Assembly: GCA_024508355.1 (NCBI GenBank)
Contig: JAMZEJ010000006.1
Location: 248,001 to 312,000 of the forward strand
Origin: Rhizosaccharibacter radicis
Lineage (GTDB): Bacteria > Pseudomonadota > Alphaproteobacteria > Acetobacterales > Acetobacteraceae
DNA length: 64,000 nt
Direction of reading: 5' to 3'
The stretch's first letter is position 1. Every line of letters begins with the position of its first letter. The translations under genes were made by a program, and so were the position numbers. This document shows, in pieces, positions 10,017 to 18,262 of the stretch. The notes under the pieces were generated by a model, which ran no database searches, was not told where the DNA came from, and worked only from the letters and a program-made list of their open reading frames with translations.

Positions 10017-11015
10017 TCAGGCCGGGATCTCGTCCTCGCGCAGCAGCCGCGCCAGCCTGACCGCGGTATGGCCCCGGCTCGGGCGCAGGCTCGGCATGAC
10101 CAGCATACAGTCCGGAAACGGCGTGCGGATATCCTCCCCGCCGTCGCGGGCGATCACCGTGCCTTCCTCGGCCACGATGTCGCTGCCGCGATAGGGGCGG
10201 GTGAAGCTGAAGCCGCCGGTGGCCGCAGTGACCACGTGGGTGACCTCCGCCAGCCTGGGCCTGCCCGGCTGCTCCGGCCGGCCCGACATCAGCCCCGCAT
10301 GCAGCAGCAGTGCCCGCACCGCCCGGCGCGCGATGTCCACCGTTTCCGGCTCCCAGTGCGGTCCGGCCTCCAGCAGGCAGGCGGCCGGACCGGTGTCCGG
10401 GCGGTCGGTGAAGCCGCGATAATCGATCAGGCGCGGTCCGCTGCGATGCCCCGCATCCGCGATCACCGTGGCCGGGATACCGATGCGGGTGCCGAGGCGC
10501 AGCCCCTTGGCGGTGGGACCGCTCAGGATCAGGGCCTCGGACGGCCACAGCATGGAATGGAGATCGAGCAGCAAGTCCGCCTGCTCCACAAGGGGCAGCA
10601 CTTCCCGCGCCCGGCGCAGCTCCGACGAATCGCGCGACGAGCCGAGGATGGCCGGATCCCAGAGCCGGTTCATGTCCTCGTCCACGAAGCGCGACGCGGT
10701 GGGGCGTTCGCGATCGAAGCGGCTGAATGCGTCCAGGTTCAGGAACGCCACCGACAGGCGTCCCTTCTCGGGCGTGAAGCCCCCGCGCAACAGCTCGTCG
10801 AGCACGATGGCGCCGGCGAACTCGTTGCCGTGCATCAGCGCCGACAGCACGACGTGCGGCCCGGCACGGCCGCTGTCGAACCGCATCACGCCGGGGATGC
10901 CGGCGTTGCCGGCGCGCCAGGGCGACAGGTCCGGCGGCCGGAGATTCACCGCGAAGCGGGGCAGGGGCGGCGGCACGCCGAGCGAGGGCGGCAGGATGTC
11001 GGCCGGATCGCTCAC
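10017..11015 (-). CDS. Succinylglutamate desuccinylase/aspartoacylase family zinc deacylase
   Basis: The 332-aa protein has the M14-like zinc site of the AstE/aspartoacylase family: LMHGNEFAGAIVLDEL supplies the HxxE pair and LLLDLHSMLWPSE the third histidine. The middle block ends in a family-type ACLLEAGPHWEPETV. These enzymes hydrolyse N-acyl amino acids in the cytoplasm. The GTG start overlaps the argE stop in GTGA, so translation is coupled to the upstream acetylornithine-deacetylase-type gene, and both products act on N-acyl amino acids. The true substrate is not evident; the gene is not part of an ast arginine-succinylation operon here. Confidence 0.8.
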   Translation of the reverse strand: MSDPADILPPSLGVPPPLPRFAVNLRPPDLSPWRAGNAGIPGVMRFDSGRAGPHVVLSALMHGNEFAGAIVLDELLRGGFTPEKGRLSVAFLNLDAFSRFDRERPTASRFVDEDMNRLWDPAILGSSRDSSELRRAREVLPLVEQADLLLDLHSMLWPSEALILSGPTAKGLRLGTRIGIPATVIADAGHRSGPRLIDYRGFTDRPDTGPAACLLEAGPHWEPETVDIARRAVRALLLHAGLMSGRPEQPGRPRLAEVTHVVTAATGGFSFTRPYRGSDIVAEEGTVIARDGGEDIRTPFPDCMLVMPSLRPSRGHTAVRLARLLREDEIPA

Positions 11016-12184
11016 GCCGCTCTCGTCAGCGTGTCGGCCACGCGGCGCACGAAGCGGTCGCAGGCGGCGAGCTGGTCGAGCGCGATCCATTCGTCCGGCT
11101 GATGCGCCTGCGCGATGTCGCCCGGCCCGCACACGATGCTGGCGATGCCGTTCTGCTGGAAGATGCCGGCCTCGGTGCCGTAGCCGACTTTTCCGGTGGC
11201 GTTCGCACCCCCGCATTGGCGCACGAGATCGACCAGCGGATGATCCTCCTCGATGGCCAGCGGCGGCAGCTCGTTCAGCGGCAGGAACCTGAACCCGGCC
11301 TCGGGCGACACGTGCCGCATCGCCGGCTCGATGGTCTCGGCGGCGTGACGCCGGAGGCGATCCAGCTCGGCGAACGCGTCGTCGCCCGGCACGGTGCGCC
11401 ATTCCATCTCGAACGACGCGTCTTCCGGGATGATGTTGAGGATGGTGCCGCCCGAGATCAGGCCCACATGGATGGTGCTGTGCGCGGGCAGGAAGCCCTC
11501 TACCCGGCGCCCCTCGCGTTCGAGTCGCGCCGCCTCCCGCCCGATCCAGCCGATCGCTTCGGCGGCGGCATGGATCGCGTTCACCCCCTCCGCCGGCCGG
11601 GAAGAATGGCCCGGGCGTCCCTTCACCTCGACCCGCACGGCCAGGCGCCCCTTGTGCGCCACGATCGGTTGCATCCCGGAAGGTTCGCCCACGATGCAGA
11701 GGGCCGGCATGCTTCCATCGGAGCGGGCCTGCTCCATCAGCACGCGCGCGCCGCCGCAATCCACTTCCTCGTCGTAGGAGACGAACAGGTGCAGCGGCCG
11801 TCGCAGGTCCATCGCGACGATGTCCGGCACCGCGGCCAGGCACGACGCCACGAAGCCCTTCATGTCGCAGGCACCGCGGGCATAGGCGCGGCCATCGGCC
11901 AGACGCAGCGCGAACGGGTCGCTGTTCCAGCGCTGGCCGTCCACCGGCACCGTGTCCACGTGGCCCGACAACGCGATGCCGCCCGCCAGGCCCGGACCGA
12001 TGGTCGCGTGGAGGTTGGCCTTCAGGCCGGTCGGATCGTGGCTGAGCCGGAACGGCACGCCGTGCGCCGTCAGGTAACCGGAGATCCAGTCGATCAGCGG
12101 CAGATTCGATTCGCAGCTGGTAGTGTCGAACGAAACCAGCCGTTCCAGGATGTCGATCGTGGAAAGGCGGCGCGCGTCGGGCAT
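11012..12184 (-). CDS. argE: Acetylornithine deacetylase (M20 family)
   Basis: This 390-aa M20 metallopeptidase-fold enzyme most likely releases ornithine from N-acetylornithine in arginine synthesis. Metal-site blocks are present in order: LSGHVDTVPVDGQRW, GACDMKGF, VSYDEEVDCGGAR, and GEPSGMQPIVAHKGR. The dimerisation-domain block is GRPGHSSRPAEGVNAI, and GYGTEAGIFQ lies near the C-terminus. The ATG at 12184 (MPDARRLSTIDILERLVSFDTTS) fits the family start; the frame is open 33 codons further upstream. The related DapE is less likely because the spacing and the YDEEVDCGGAR block fit ArgE. Confidence 0.88.
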   Translation of the reverse strand: MPDARRLSTIDILERLVSFDTTSCESNLPLIDWISGYLTAHGVPFRLSHDPTGLKANLHATIGPGLAGGIALSGHVDTVPVDGQRWNSDPFALRLADGRAYARGACDMKGFVASCLAAVPDIVAMDLRRPLHLFVSYDEEVDCGGARVLMEQARSDGSMPALCIVGEPSGMQPIVAHKGRLAVRVEVKGRPGHSSRPAEGVNAIHAAAEAIGWIGREAARLEREGRRVEGFLPAHSTIHVGLISGGTILNIIPEDASFEMEWRTVPGDDAFAELDRLRRHAAETIEPAMRHVSPEAGFRFLPLNELPPLAIEEDHPLVDLVRQCGGANATGKVGYGTEAGIFQQNGIASIVCGPGDIAQAHQPDEWIALDQLAACDRFVRRVADTLTRAA

Positions 12185-12380
12185 GGACGCGAGCCTACAC
12201 CCCGGCGGGGCGGGCAATCCATAGCCCGTCCCTCCGGCACGACCGTCGCGATGCCGGGCCCGGACCACCGACGAGGTGCCCATGGCAGGGCGACGGCGGC
12301 CACGTCCGGACCGGATTGGCGCGTTCCGGTCCGCTTCTGCTAGGCAGCAGCATCTCGTTTTTCCGGTTTCCGTGTTTCCG

Positions 12381-13652
12381 ATGCTGACCCGCTCGGCCGC
12401 CCGCGGCCTTCATCGTGCCTGGCGGATGCTGCCGCCCGTCCAGCGGCGGCTGCTTCTGGCGCGGGGGGCCGCGCTGCTGGCGCCCCGTCCCGCGTCGCCG
12501 CCGCCCGCCGCGTACGGCGTTCTGGTGGCGGGCGAGATCGACCGGGCGTCCGGCCTGGGCGAAGGCGCTCGCCTGATGGCCGAAGCCCTCCGGACGCTCG
12601 GCGTGCCCGTCGGCACGATCCGCGCCGGCTTGCGAGCGCCCGGGAAAAGGAACGATCGGGCGCCGGCCGCCGAGCACACCGCCGCCGCGTCCCCGGAAGC
12701 CATGCGGGAGCCGGGGCCGGACGCCGCCCTGGTGATGCACGTCAACGCGCCCCAGCTTCCGGCGGCCCTTCTGGCGCTCAGGAACATCCACCCCGGACGT
12801 CGCCGGTTGGTCGGATACTGGGCCTGGGAACTGCCGACGCTGCCGCGCGACTGGCATCCGGCCGCGGCGCTCGTGCACGAGGCCTGGGTGCCGTCGCGGT
12901 TCACGGCCGAGGCGCTGCGGCCGTTGATGCCCGGGCGGGTCCGCGTCGTGCCGCATCCCCTTGCATGCGTGCCCCCCGTGCGCTCCGCGCTGGACCGGCA
13001 GGCGTTCGGCCTGCCCGCCGACGCGGTGGTGGTGTTGTGCTCCTTCAGTCTCGCTTCGTCGTTCGAGCGCAAGAATCCCCTGGCGGCGATCGGAGCGTTC
13101 CGCCACGCCTTCGGCGACCGGCCGGACCGGATCATGCTGCTGAAGGTTTCGCATGTGGATCACCATCCCGCCGACCTGCGGCGGCTGCGTGAGGCGATCG
13201 GGGGCGCCCCCAACGTCCGGCTCGAAACGCGCATCCTGCCCCGGCCGGACGCCCACGCCCTGACGGCCGCCGCGGACATCGTGTTGTCGCTGCACCGGAG
13301 CGAGGGCTTCGGTCTGGTGCCGGCGGAAGCGATGCTGCTGGGTAAGCCCGTGGTGGCGACCGACTGGAGCGCCACGACCGAATTCCTGGATTCCGGGTGC
13401 GGCTGGCCGATCGGATACAGGCTCGTGCCCGCGGTGGACCCGCGCGGCGTGTTCCAGGCGCCGGGAGCGGTCTGGGCGGACGCGTCGGTGCCGGACGCGG
13501 CGATCGCCCTTCGGGTCCTGGCGGAGGATGCGGGGCGGCGCAAGGCTCTGGGCGATGCCGCGCGCGCCCGGGCCTCGGAGCGCTTCGGCGCCGATGCCCT
13601 CGCCGACGCCCTGCGGGGCATCGGCCTTCCGCCCCTGCCAGCGGGAGCCTGA
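12381..13652 (+). CDS. Glycosyltransferase family 4 protein
   Basis: The 423-aa cytoplasmic GT-B protein starts at the ATG at 12381 (MLTRSAARGLHRAW); the frame is open 35 codons upstream without a good ribosome site. The N-terminal half has the GEIDRASGLGEGARLMAEAL acceptor-side glycine loop and the GYWAWELPTLPRDW block common in GT4 enzymes that act on polysaccharide. The C-terminal half carries the EX7E nucleotide-sugar motif in SEGFGLVPAEAMLLGKPVVATDW. It probably adds a hexose during exopolysaccharide or LPS assembly; donor and acceptor are unknown. Two micro-ORFs and a second GT4 gene follow within 210 bp, so the four probably form one transcript. Confidence 0.85.
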   Translation: MLTRSAARGLHRAWRMLPPVQRRLLLARGAALLAPRPASPPPAAYGVLVAGEIDRASGLGEGARLMAEALRTLGVPVGTIRAGLRAPGKRNDRAPAAEHTAAASPEAMREPGPDAALVMHVNAPQLPAALLALRNIHPGRRRLVGYWAWELPTLPRDWHPAAALVHEAWVPSRFTAEALRPLMPGRVRVVPHPLACVPPVRSALDRQAFGLPADAVVVLCSFSLASSFERKNPLAAIGAFRHAFGDRPDRIMLLKVSHVDHHPADLRRLREAIGGAPNVRLETRILPRPDAHALTAAADIVLSLHRSEGFGLVPAEAMLLGKPVVATDWSATTEFLDSGCGWPIGYRLVPAVDPRGVFQAPGAVWADASVPDAAIALRVLAEDAGRRKALGDAARARASERFGADALADALRGIGLPPLPAGA

Positions 13653-13655
13653 GCG

Positions 13656-13802
13656 ATGGTCGATCGCCCGAAGCGACGGGCGCTTCCGCCGGACGTCGCG
13701 GAGCATCCTGGATCGCGCCGCGCGACGCGGCGCCTCCGGCTGCCGGCGGGCGGCTGCCGCGTGCTGGTGCTGGCTGTCCAGCAGGCGGAACGCGAGGGAT
13801 GA
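13656..13802 (+). CDS. Possible 48-aa coupled micro-ORF between glycosyltransferases
   Basis: An ATG three bases after the upstream GT4 stop opens a 48-codon frame that begins MVDRPKRRALPPDVAEHP and ends in LVLAVQQAEREG. Most of its third positions are G or C, as in real genes here. Its TGA overlaps the ATG of the next micro-ORF in ATGA. I recognise no family. It could be a genuine small basic protein, a translational relay, or the remnant of a larger decayed gene. Confidence 0.3.
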   Translation: MVDRPKRRALPPDVAEHPGSRRATRRLRLPAGGCRVLVLAVQQAEREG

Positions 13803-13867
13803 GGCTGATCTTCCCCACGACCGGCTCCCCTGAAGCCTTCCTCCGGCGGCGGGGCGGACGCGCATGA
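13799..13867 (+). CDS. Possible 22-aa coupled micro-ORF preceding second glycosyltransferase
   Basis: This 22-codon frame (MRLIFPTTGSPEAFL then RRRGGRA) begins in an ATGA shared with the previous micro-ORF and ends in an ATGA shared with the next GT4 start. GCGAGGG just upstream could act as a ribosome site. Its coordinates make it a bridge for ribosomes into the downstream gene. It may function only as a leader. Confidence 0.3.
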   Translation: MRLIFPTTGSPEAFLRRRGGRA

Positions 13868-15018
13868 GCGAGAGCGTTGCTCCGTTCCGGCGGCGCGAAT
13901 CGCGAATCCTGGTGTGGCAGTGGGGCCGTCGGGGCGCAGGGCCCCGAATCGCGGTGGAACTGACCCGGGCCATGGACGCGGTTCCGGGGTGCCGGGCGCT
14001 GATGTCGCTCTCGACCGGGGCCGAGATCCTCGACATCCCGGACCGGCCTCGATGCGATCTTCCGGTGCGGACCTACAACTCCACCCCGAGCTTCATCCGC
14101 CGCTTCCTTCTGGCGCCGCTGAGCGCGCCCCGGCTGCGCAAGCGCGTCGCCGCGTTGCGGCCCGATCTGGCGATCTGCGCCATGCCGGCGCCGCTCGACC
14201 TGTTGATGGCGACCGTGCTCCGCAGGCTGCGCGTGCCGGTGGTCGTGGTGGTGCACGATGCCGACCTGCATCCGGGCGATGGCAGCCGGGTGCAGATGCT
14301 GTTGCAGCGTCGCCTGCTGAACCAGAGCGCGGTCGCGGTGGCCCTGACCGGGCATGTCGCGGCACGGCTGCGGGAGCAGGGCCTGGGAATGCCGGGTGCT
14401 GGCGCCGCGGCGGGCAGCGTGCCCCGGCTGATGAGGGCGACCCTGCCACCGCTGAGCTTCGGCGTCGCGCCCACCGCGCCCTTGTCCCACGGCGGCCCGC
14501 TGCGGCTGCTCTTCTTCGGGCGGCTGCTGCCCTACAAGGGGCTCGATCTGCTGGCGGAAACGCTGGCGCGCGATCCCGCCCTGGGGCGGCGGCTCGCGGT
14601 GCGGGTCGTGGGGCAGGGGCCGGACGATCCCGCCCTGGCGGTCCTGGCCCGGCTGCCGGCCGTGACGGTCGAGAATCGCTGGGTGCCGGAAGAAGAGATC
14701 GGCGACCTGATCCGGTGGACCGACGCGATCGTGCTGCCCTATCGCGAGGCCAGCCAGAGCGGCGTGGCGGCGGCGGCCATCGCCGCGCGACGCTGGGTGG
14801 TGTCCACCCGGGTCGGCGGCTTGGCGGAACAGTTCCGGGACGAGCAGCTCGCCCTGCTGTGCGAGCCCGACCCGGCCGATCTAGGCCGCACTCTCCATCG
14901 GCTGCTCGACGCCCCGCCGCCGCTGCCCCCGTTGTCGGTGCCGGCCGACGAGCAATGGCGCCGCATGGCCCGCTCCCTGATGTCGGACCTGCGCACGGCG
15001 TTGCATCTCCCGGCCTGA
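13864..15018 (+). CDS. Glycosyltransferase family 4 protein
   Basis: The 384-aa protein is a second GT-B enzyme. The C-terminal domain shows GPLRLLFFGRLLPYKGLDLLAETL, RVVGQGPDD and YREASQSGVAAAAIAARRWVVST. The first Glu of the EX7E motif is present (REASQSG), but the second position is Ala, a variation also known in other GT4 branches that carry ASQSGV. The middle contains VVVVVHDADLHPGD. The ATG sits in an ATGA overlap with the 22-codon micro-ORF. It likely works with the upstream GT4 in the same glycan pathway. It ends 43 bp from a convergent SDR gene. Confidence 0.83.
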   Translation: MSESVAPFRRRESRILVWQWGRRGAGPRIAVELTRAMDAVPGCRALMSLSTGAEILDIPDRPRCDLPVRTYNSTPSFIRRFLLAPLSAPRLRKRVAALRPDLAICAMPAPLDLLMATVLRRLRVPVVVVVHDADLHPGDGSRVQMLLQRRLLNQSAVAVALTGHVAARLREQGLGMPGAGAAAGSVPRLMRATLPPLSFGVAPTAPLSHGGPLRLLFFGRLLPYKGLDLLAETLARDPALGRRLAVRVVGQGPDDPALAVLARLPAVTVENRWVPEEEIGDLIRWTDAIVLPYREASQSGVAAAAIAARRWVVSTRVGGLAEQFRDEQLALLCEPDPADLGRTLHRLLDAPPPLPPLSVPADEQWRRMARSLMSDLRTALHLPA

Positions 15019-15060
15019 TCGCGCGGCCGGCGCCGGTCTGGGCCTTCTGCCGGCGGTGCC

Positions 15061-15894
15061 CTACATCGCCGCGGCCGGATGCGGCGACTCGTCATAGGCG
15101 CCCCAGACGGACTGGTCGAAATTGATGATGGAGCCGGTCATCAGCCCGGATTCGTCCGACGCCAGAAACGCCACCGCCCTCGCCACCTCGTCCGGGTCGA
15201 GCAGGCGCCCGAAGGGCTGGGCCTCGGCGGCCCGGCGCAGCCAGTTCTCGTCGGCGCCATGGAATTCGCGCTGGACCTGGTCCTCCCCGTCGCTCGCCAT
15301 CCAGCCGATATTGAGGGCGTTCACCCGGATGCGGTTGCGCAGCAGCGCGTGGGCGGTGTTGCGGGTCAGCGTCGCGAGCGCTCCCTTGCTGGCGCAATAG
15401 GCGCTGATAAATCCCTGGCCGCCCATGGCCGACATCGATCCGACATTGACGATGCTGCCGCGGATGCTGTCGCGCCGCATCAGCCGGATCGCGTCCTGCA
15501 TCAGGAAGAACGGTGCCCGCACATTCACCGCGAAGATGCGGTCGAACAGCTCCGGGCTGGTGTCGAGGATGGTGCCGCGATCGGTCGCACCCGCCGCATT
15601 GACCAGCACGTCCACCCGGCCGAAACGCCGATCGGCCTCGGCGATCACCGCACGGCAATCCTCGACCCTCGACAGGTCAGCGGCCACGAAATGGGCCGGC
15701 ATCCCGAACTCGGCCTGCAGCCGCTCGGCCTGCGCGAGCCCCTTCTCGCGCGACCGGCCGCAGATCACCACGCCGCCGGCACCGCGCGAGGCGAAGCGGG
15801 CGGCGATGGCCGCCCCCAGCCCCTGGGTGCCGCCCGTGACCACCGCGAACCGGCCCTCCAGTCCGTGCGCGGCGTCCATGCGGCGATCGCTCAT
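15061..15894 (-). CDS. SDR-family NAD(P)-dependent oxidoreductase
   Basis: This 277-aa classical short-chain dehydrogenase has the cofactor motif TGGTQGLG (residues 20-27), an NAG-like VNAAGATDRG block, and the catalytic residues Ser153, Tyr166 and Lys170 (VGSMSAMGG, SAYCASKGAL). Its ATG overlaps the stop of the upstream oxygenase (ATGA), so the two are co-translated and probably act in sequence on one substrate: hydroxylation, then oxidation of the alcohol. The divergent LacI-type regulator suggests substrate induction. The substrate is unknown. Confidence 0.87.
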   Translation of the reverse strand: MSDRRMDAAHGLEGRFAVVTGGTQGLGAAIAARFASRGAGGVVICGRSREKGLAQAERLQAEFGMPAHFVAADLSRVEDCRAVIAEADRRFGRVDVLVNAAGATDRGTILDTSPELFDRIFAVNVRAPFFLMQDAIRLMRRDSIRGSIVNVGSMSAMGGQGFISAYCASKGALATLTRNTAHALLRNRIRVNALNIGWMASDGEDQVQREFHGADENWLRRAAEAQPFGRLLDPDEVARAVAFLASDESGLMTGSIINFDQSVWGAYDESPHPAAAM

Positions 15895-17084
15895 GGCAGA
15901 CGCCGGGAAGCCTGCGCCGCGAGTGCGTCGACGAAACGGTCGGCCGCCCATCCCTCGGCAAGAGCACGGCGCATCAGCTCCTGCTGGCTTTCGGGTGCCA
16001 GGCCGCCGACCGGCGGATCGCTGTCGAGATTGGTGGGGAAGCTGTAGCCCTCGGCCGATGCGGCCACCACGTTGTCGATCGCGGCGGCATCGAGTGTGCC
16101 CTCCGCCCCCAGGCGTCCGAGCACGGGAAACAGCGCCGCGCTCATCCGCTGCCGGTCGATCGACTCCATCGCCCGGCCATAGGCCGACGAGACCTGCAGA
16201 AGATTGGCCATGCGGCGGATGTCGCTGGACCGGTTGTGCCCAGCCGCGTGCAGCAGGGCGGGATTGAAGAAGGCGGCGTCGCCCTTGCGCAACGGCAGCT
16301 GGACATGGTTCCCCGCGAACCAGTCGCGGATCGCCGGGTCCTGGGCCGCCAGATAGCCGGGCGCGTAGCTCTGCGAGAAGGGCAGGTAGCAGGTCGGACC
16401 GCTTTCCACCGGCATGTCGCAATGGGCCACGGCGCCCTGCAGCGTCAGCATCGGCGAGAACAGGTGGACGTGGGCGGGATAGCGCTCCACCACCGCGGCG
16501 GACTGGAAGCCGAGATGGTAGTCGCGATGGGCGGTCTGCGCCGCGCCGCCGGGATTCACCACGTTCAGCTGCGAGGTCATCTGGTAGCACGGACCCAGCC
16601 ACGCCTCGCTCACCAGCGCGATCATGTCGTTGCCATAGTAGCGCGCGAAGGTTTCGGGATCCTCCAGGCAGAGCTTCTCGAGCGCGTTCCAGATGCGGTC
16701 GTTGGCACCGGGCTTTGCGAAATGGTCGCCGGACTGTGTGCCCGCGGCGCGCTGCGCGGCGATGATGCGTTCGAAGGCGGCCGTCGCCGTGTCCACCGGC
16801 GCGGGATCGGCGAACGCGCCGGCGAGCACGACGATGCCCGACCCGTCCCGCAGGTTCGCCACCCATTCCGCCATGATCTCCCGGCGGCCGGAGGGGTCCG
16901 CGGCGATGCGGCGCAGCGCCGCGCAATCATAGATCGGCACGTTCTGTTCGATCGTGGCGGCCAGCGGCACGTCCTCCGTGGACAGGCGCCGGTCGAGATG
17001 CTGCTGCAGTTCCTCCAGCGAACAGGAACCCGCGCCGAACCAGTTCCGTCCGGCGCGCAGGGCAGCGAGGTTGTCGGTCTTCAT
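15891..17084 (-). CDS. Phytanoyl-CoA dioxygenase (PhyH) family protein
   Basis: This 397-aa protein fits the Fe(II)/2-oxoglutarate oxygenases of the PhyH family. The facial triad is visible as His186-x-Asp188 (QTAHRDYHLGFQ) and a distal His near residue 279 (FFNPALLHAAGHNRS), with Arg285/Arg290 as candidates for 2-oxoglutarate binding. The start is well set: GGAAGGA lies eight bases before the ATG. It forms a two-gene operon with the SDR and is divergent, across 112 bp, from a LacI-type regulator. Bacterial members hydroxylate varied small molecules, so a catabolic hydroxylase is the safe description. Confidence 0.83.
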   Translation of the reverse strand: MKTDNLAALRAGRNWFGAGSCSLEELQQHLDRRLSTEDVPLAATIEQNVPIYDCAALRRIAADPSGRREIMAEWVANLRDGSGIVVLAGAFADPAPVDTATAAFERIIAAQRAAGTQSGDHFAKPGANDRIWNALEKLCLEDPETFARYYGNDMIALVSEAWLGPCYQMTSQLNVVNPGGAAQTAHRDYHLGFQSAAVVERYPAHVHLFSPMLTLQGAVAHCDMPVESGPTCYLPFSQSYAPGYLAAQDPAIRDWFAGNHVQLPLRKGDAAFFNPALLHAAGHNRSSDIRRMANLLQVSSAYGRAMESIDRQRMSAALFPVLGRLGAEGTLDAAAIDNVVAASAEGYSFPTNLDSDPPVGGLAPESQQELMRRALAEGWAADRFVDALAAQASRRLP

Positions 17085-17196
17085 CGGTCGTGTCCTTCCG
17101 TCGCGATGTTCGCCTGGGCCGCAGCATCCCCTGGACACCCGCGAGCCGGGAGGCGCCAAATCCCTCAGGAAACCCTCGAGACGCGTCGCCGGCGCC

Positions 17197-18228
17197 ATGC
17201 ATCCCCACCCCCTGAAGGACATCGCCCGCCAGGCCGGCGTGGGGCTCGCCACCGTGGACCGAGTGGTGAATGGCCGTGGCGGCGTGCGGCCGCAGACGGC
17301 GCGTCGGGTCGCCCAGGCGATCGCCGAGCTGGAACAACAAACGCTGGAAGCGACTCTGCATGGGCGCCGCTTCACCATCGACCTGGTGATGGACGCGCCG
17401 CTGCGGTTCAGCGACGCGGTGCGGGGTGCGCTGGACGGGCTGCTGCCGTCGCTGCTGCCCGCGGTTCTGCGCGTGCGCCACCATCTGAGCGAGCGGGCGG
17501 AGCCCGGCGAGATCGCGGCGGTGCTGCGCGCCATCGCCCGGCGCGGGAGCCACGGCGTGATCCTGAAAGCACCCAACCATCCGATCACGGCGGCGGCGAT
17601 CGATGCTCTTCGGGGACGGCGGATCCCCACCGTGACCCTGGTCACCGACGTCGCGGCCTCCGCGCGGGTCGCCTATGTCGGCATGGACAACCGGGCGGCC
17701 GGCGAGACCGCCGCCTTCCTGATCGCCGCCTGGCTGGGCGCTCGGCCGGACGGTGCCGGCGGCGGGGTGCTCGTGGCCCTGTCCAGTCACCGCTTCCTCG
17801 GCGAGGAGGAGCGGGAAGCGGGCTTCCGCGCGGCGCTGGCGCGGGACGCCCCGGCCGTCACCGTCACCGGCCTGGCCGAAGCCAGAGGGCTGGACCGCGA
17901 AACCCGCGCGCTGGCGCTGGACGTGCTGGAGGCAGCACCTTCGGTGCGGGCGGTCTATTCCATCGGCGGCGGCAACGCGGCCATCCTGTCCGCCTTCGAC
18001 GCGTTGAAGCGGCCATGCGACGTGTTCGTGGGGCACGACCTGGATGCGGACAACAGGGCGCTGCTGCGCTCGCGCCGGCTGCAGGCGGTGCTGCACCACG
18101 ATCTGGCACGCGATCTCCGGGAGGCGTGCCTCGCGATCCTGCGCGACAACCGGGCGCTGCCGCCGGGTCCGGCGCCATCCCTGTCCGCCTGCGCGGTGAT
18201 CACGCCGTTCAACCTGCCGGAAGAATGA
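17197..18228 (+). CDS. LacI-family transcriptional regulator
   Basis: The 343-aa protein has an N-terminal LacI helix-turn-helix (LKDIARQAGVGLATVDRVVNGRGGVRPQTARRV, residues ~6-38) and a periplasmic-binding-protein-like sensor domain with AYVGMDNRAAGETAAFLIAAWLG and GHDLDADNRALL. The divergent position suggests that it controls the oxygenase-SDR operon and senses that pathway's substrate, perhaps a sugar derivative. I found no classical LacI operator palindrome in the 112-bp divergent region; TCCCTCAGGA at 17161-17170 is only an imperfect dyad. Confidence 0.87.
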   Translation: MHPHPLKDIARQAGVGLATVDRVVNGRGGVRPQTARRVAQAIAELEQQTLEATLHGRRFTIDLVMDAPLRFSDAVRGALDGLLPSLLPAVLRVRHHLSERAEPGEIAAVLRAIARRGSHGVILKAPNHPITAAAIDALRGRRIPTVTLVTDVAASARVAYVGMDNRAAGETAAFLIAAWLGARPDGAGGGVLVALSSHRFLGEEEREAGFRAALARDAPAVTVTGLAEARGLDRETRALALDVLEAAPSVRAVYSIGGGNAAILSAFDALKRPCDVFVGHDLDADNRALLRSRRLQAVLHHDLARDLREACLAILRDNRALPPGPAPSLSACAVITPFNLPEE

Positions 18229-18262
18229 CGCGGGCAGGGGCGCCCGAGAGGCGGGAGATGCG

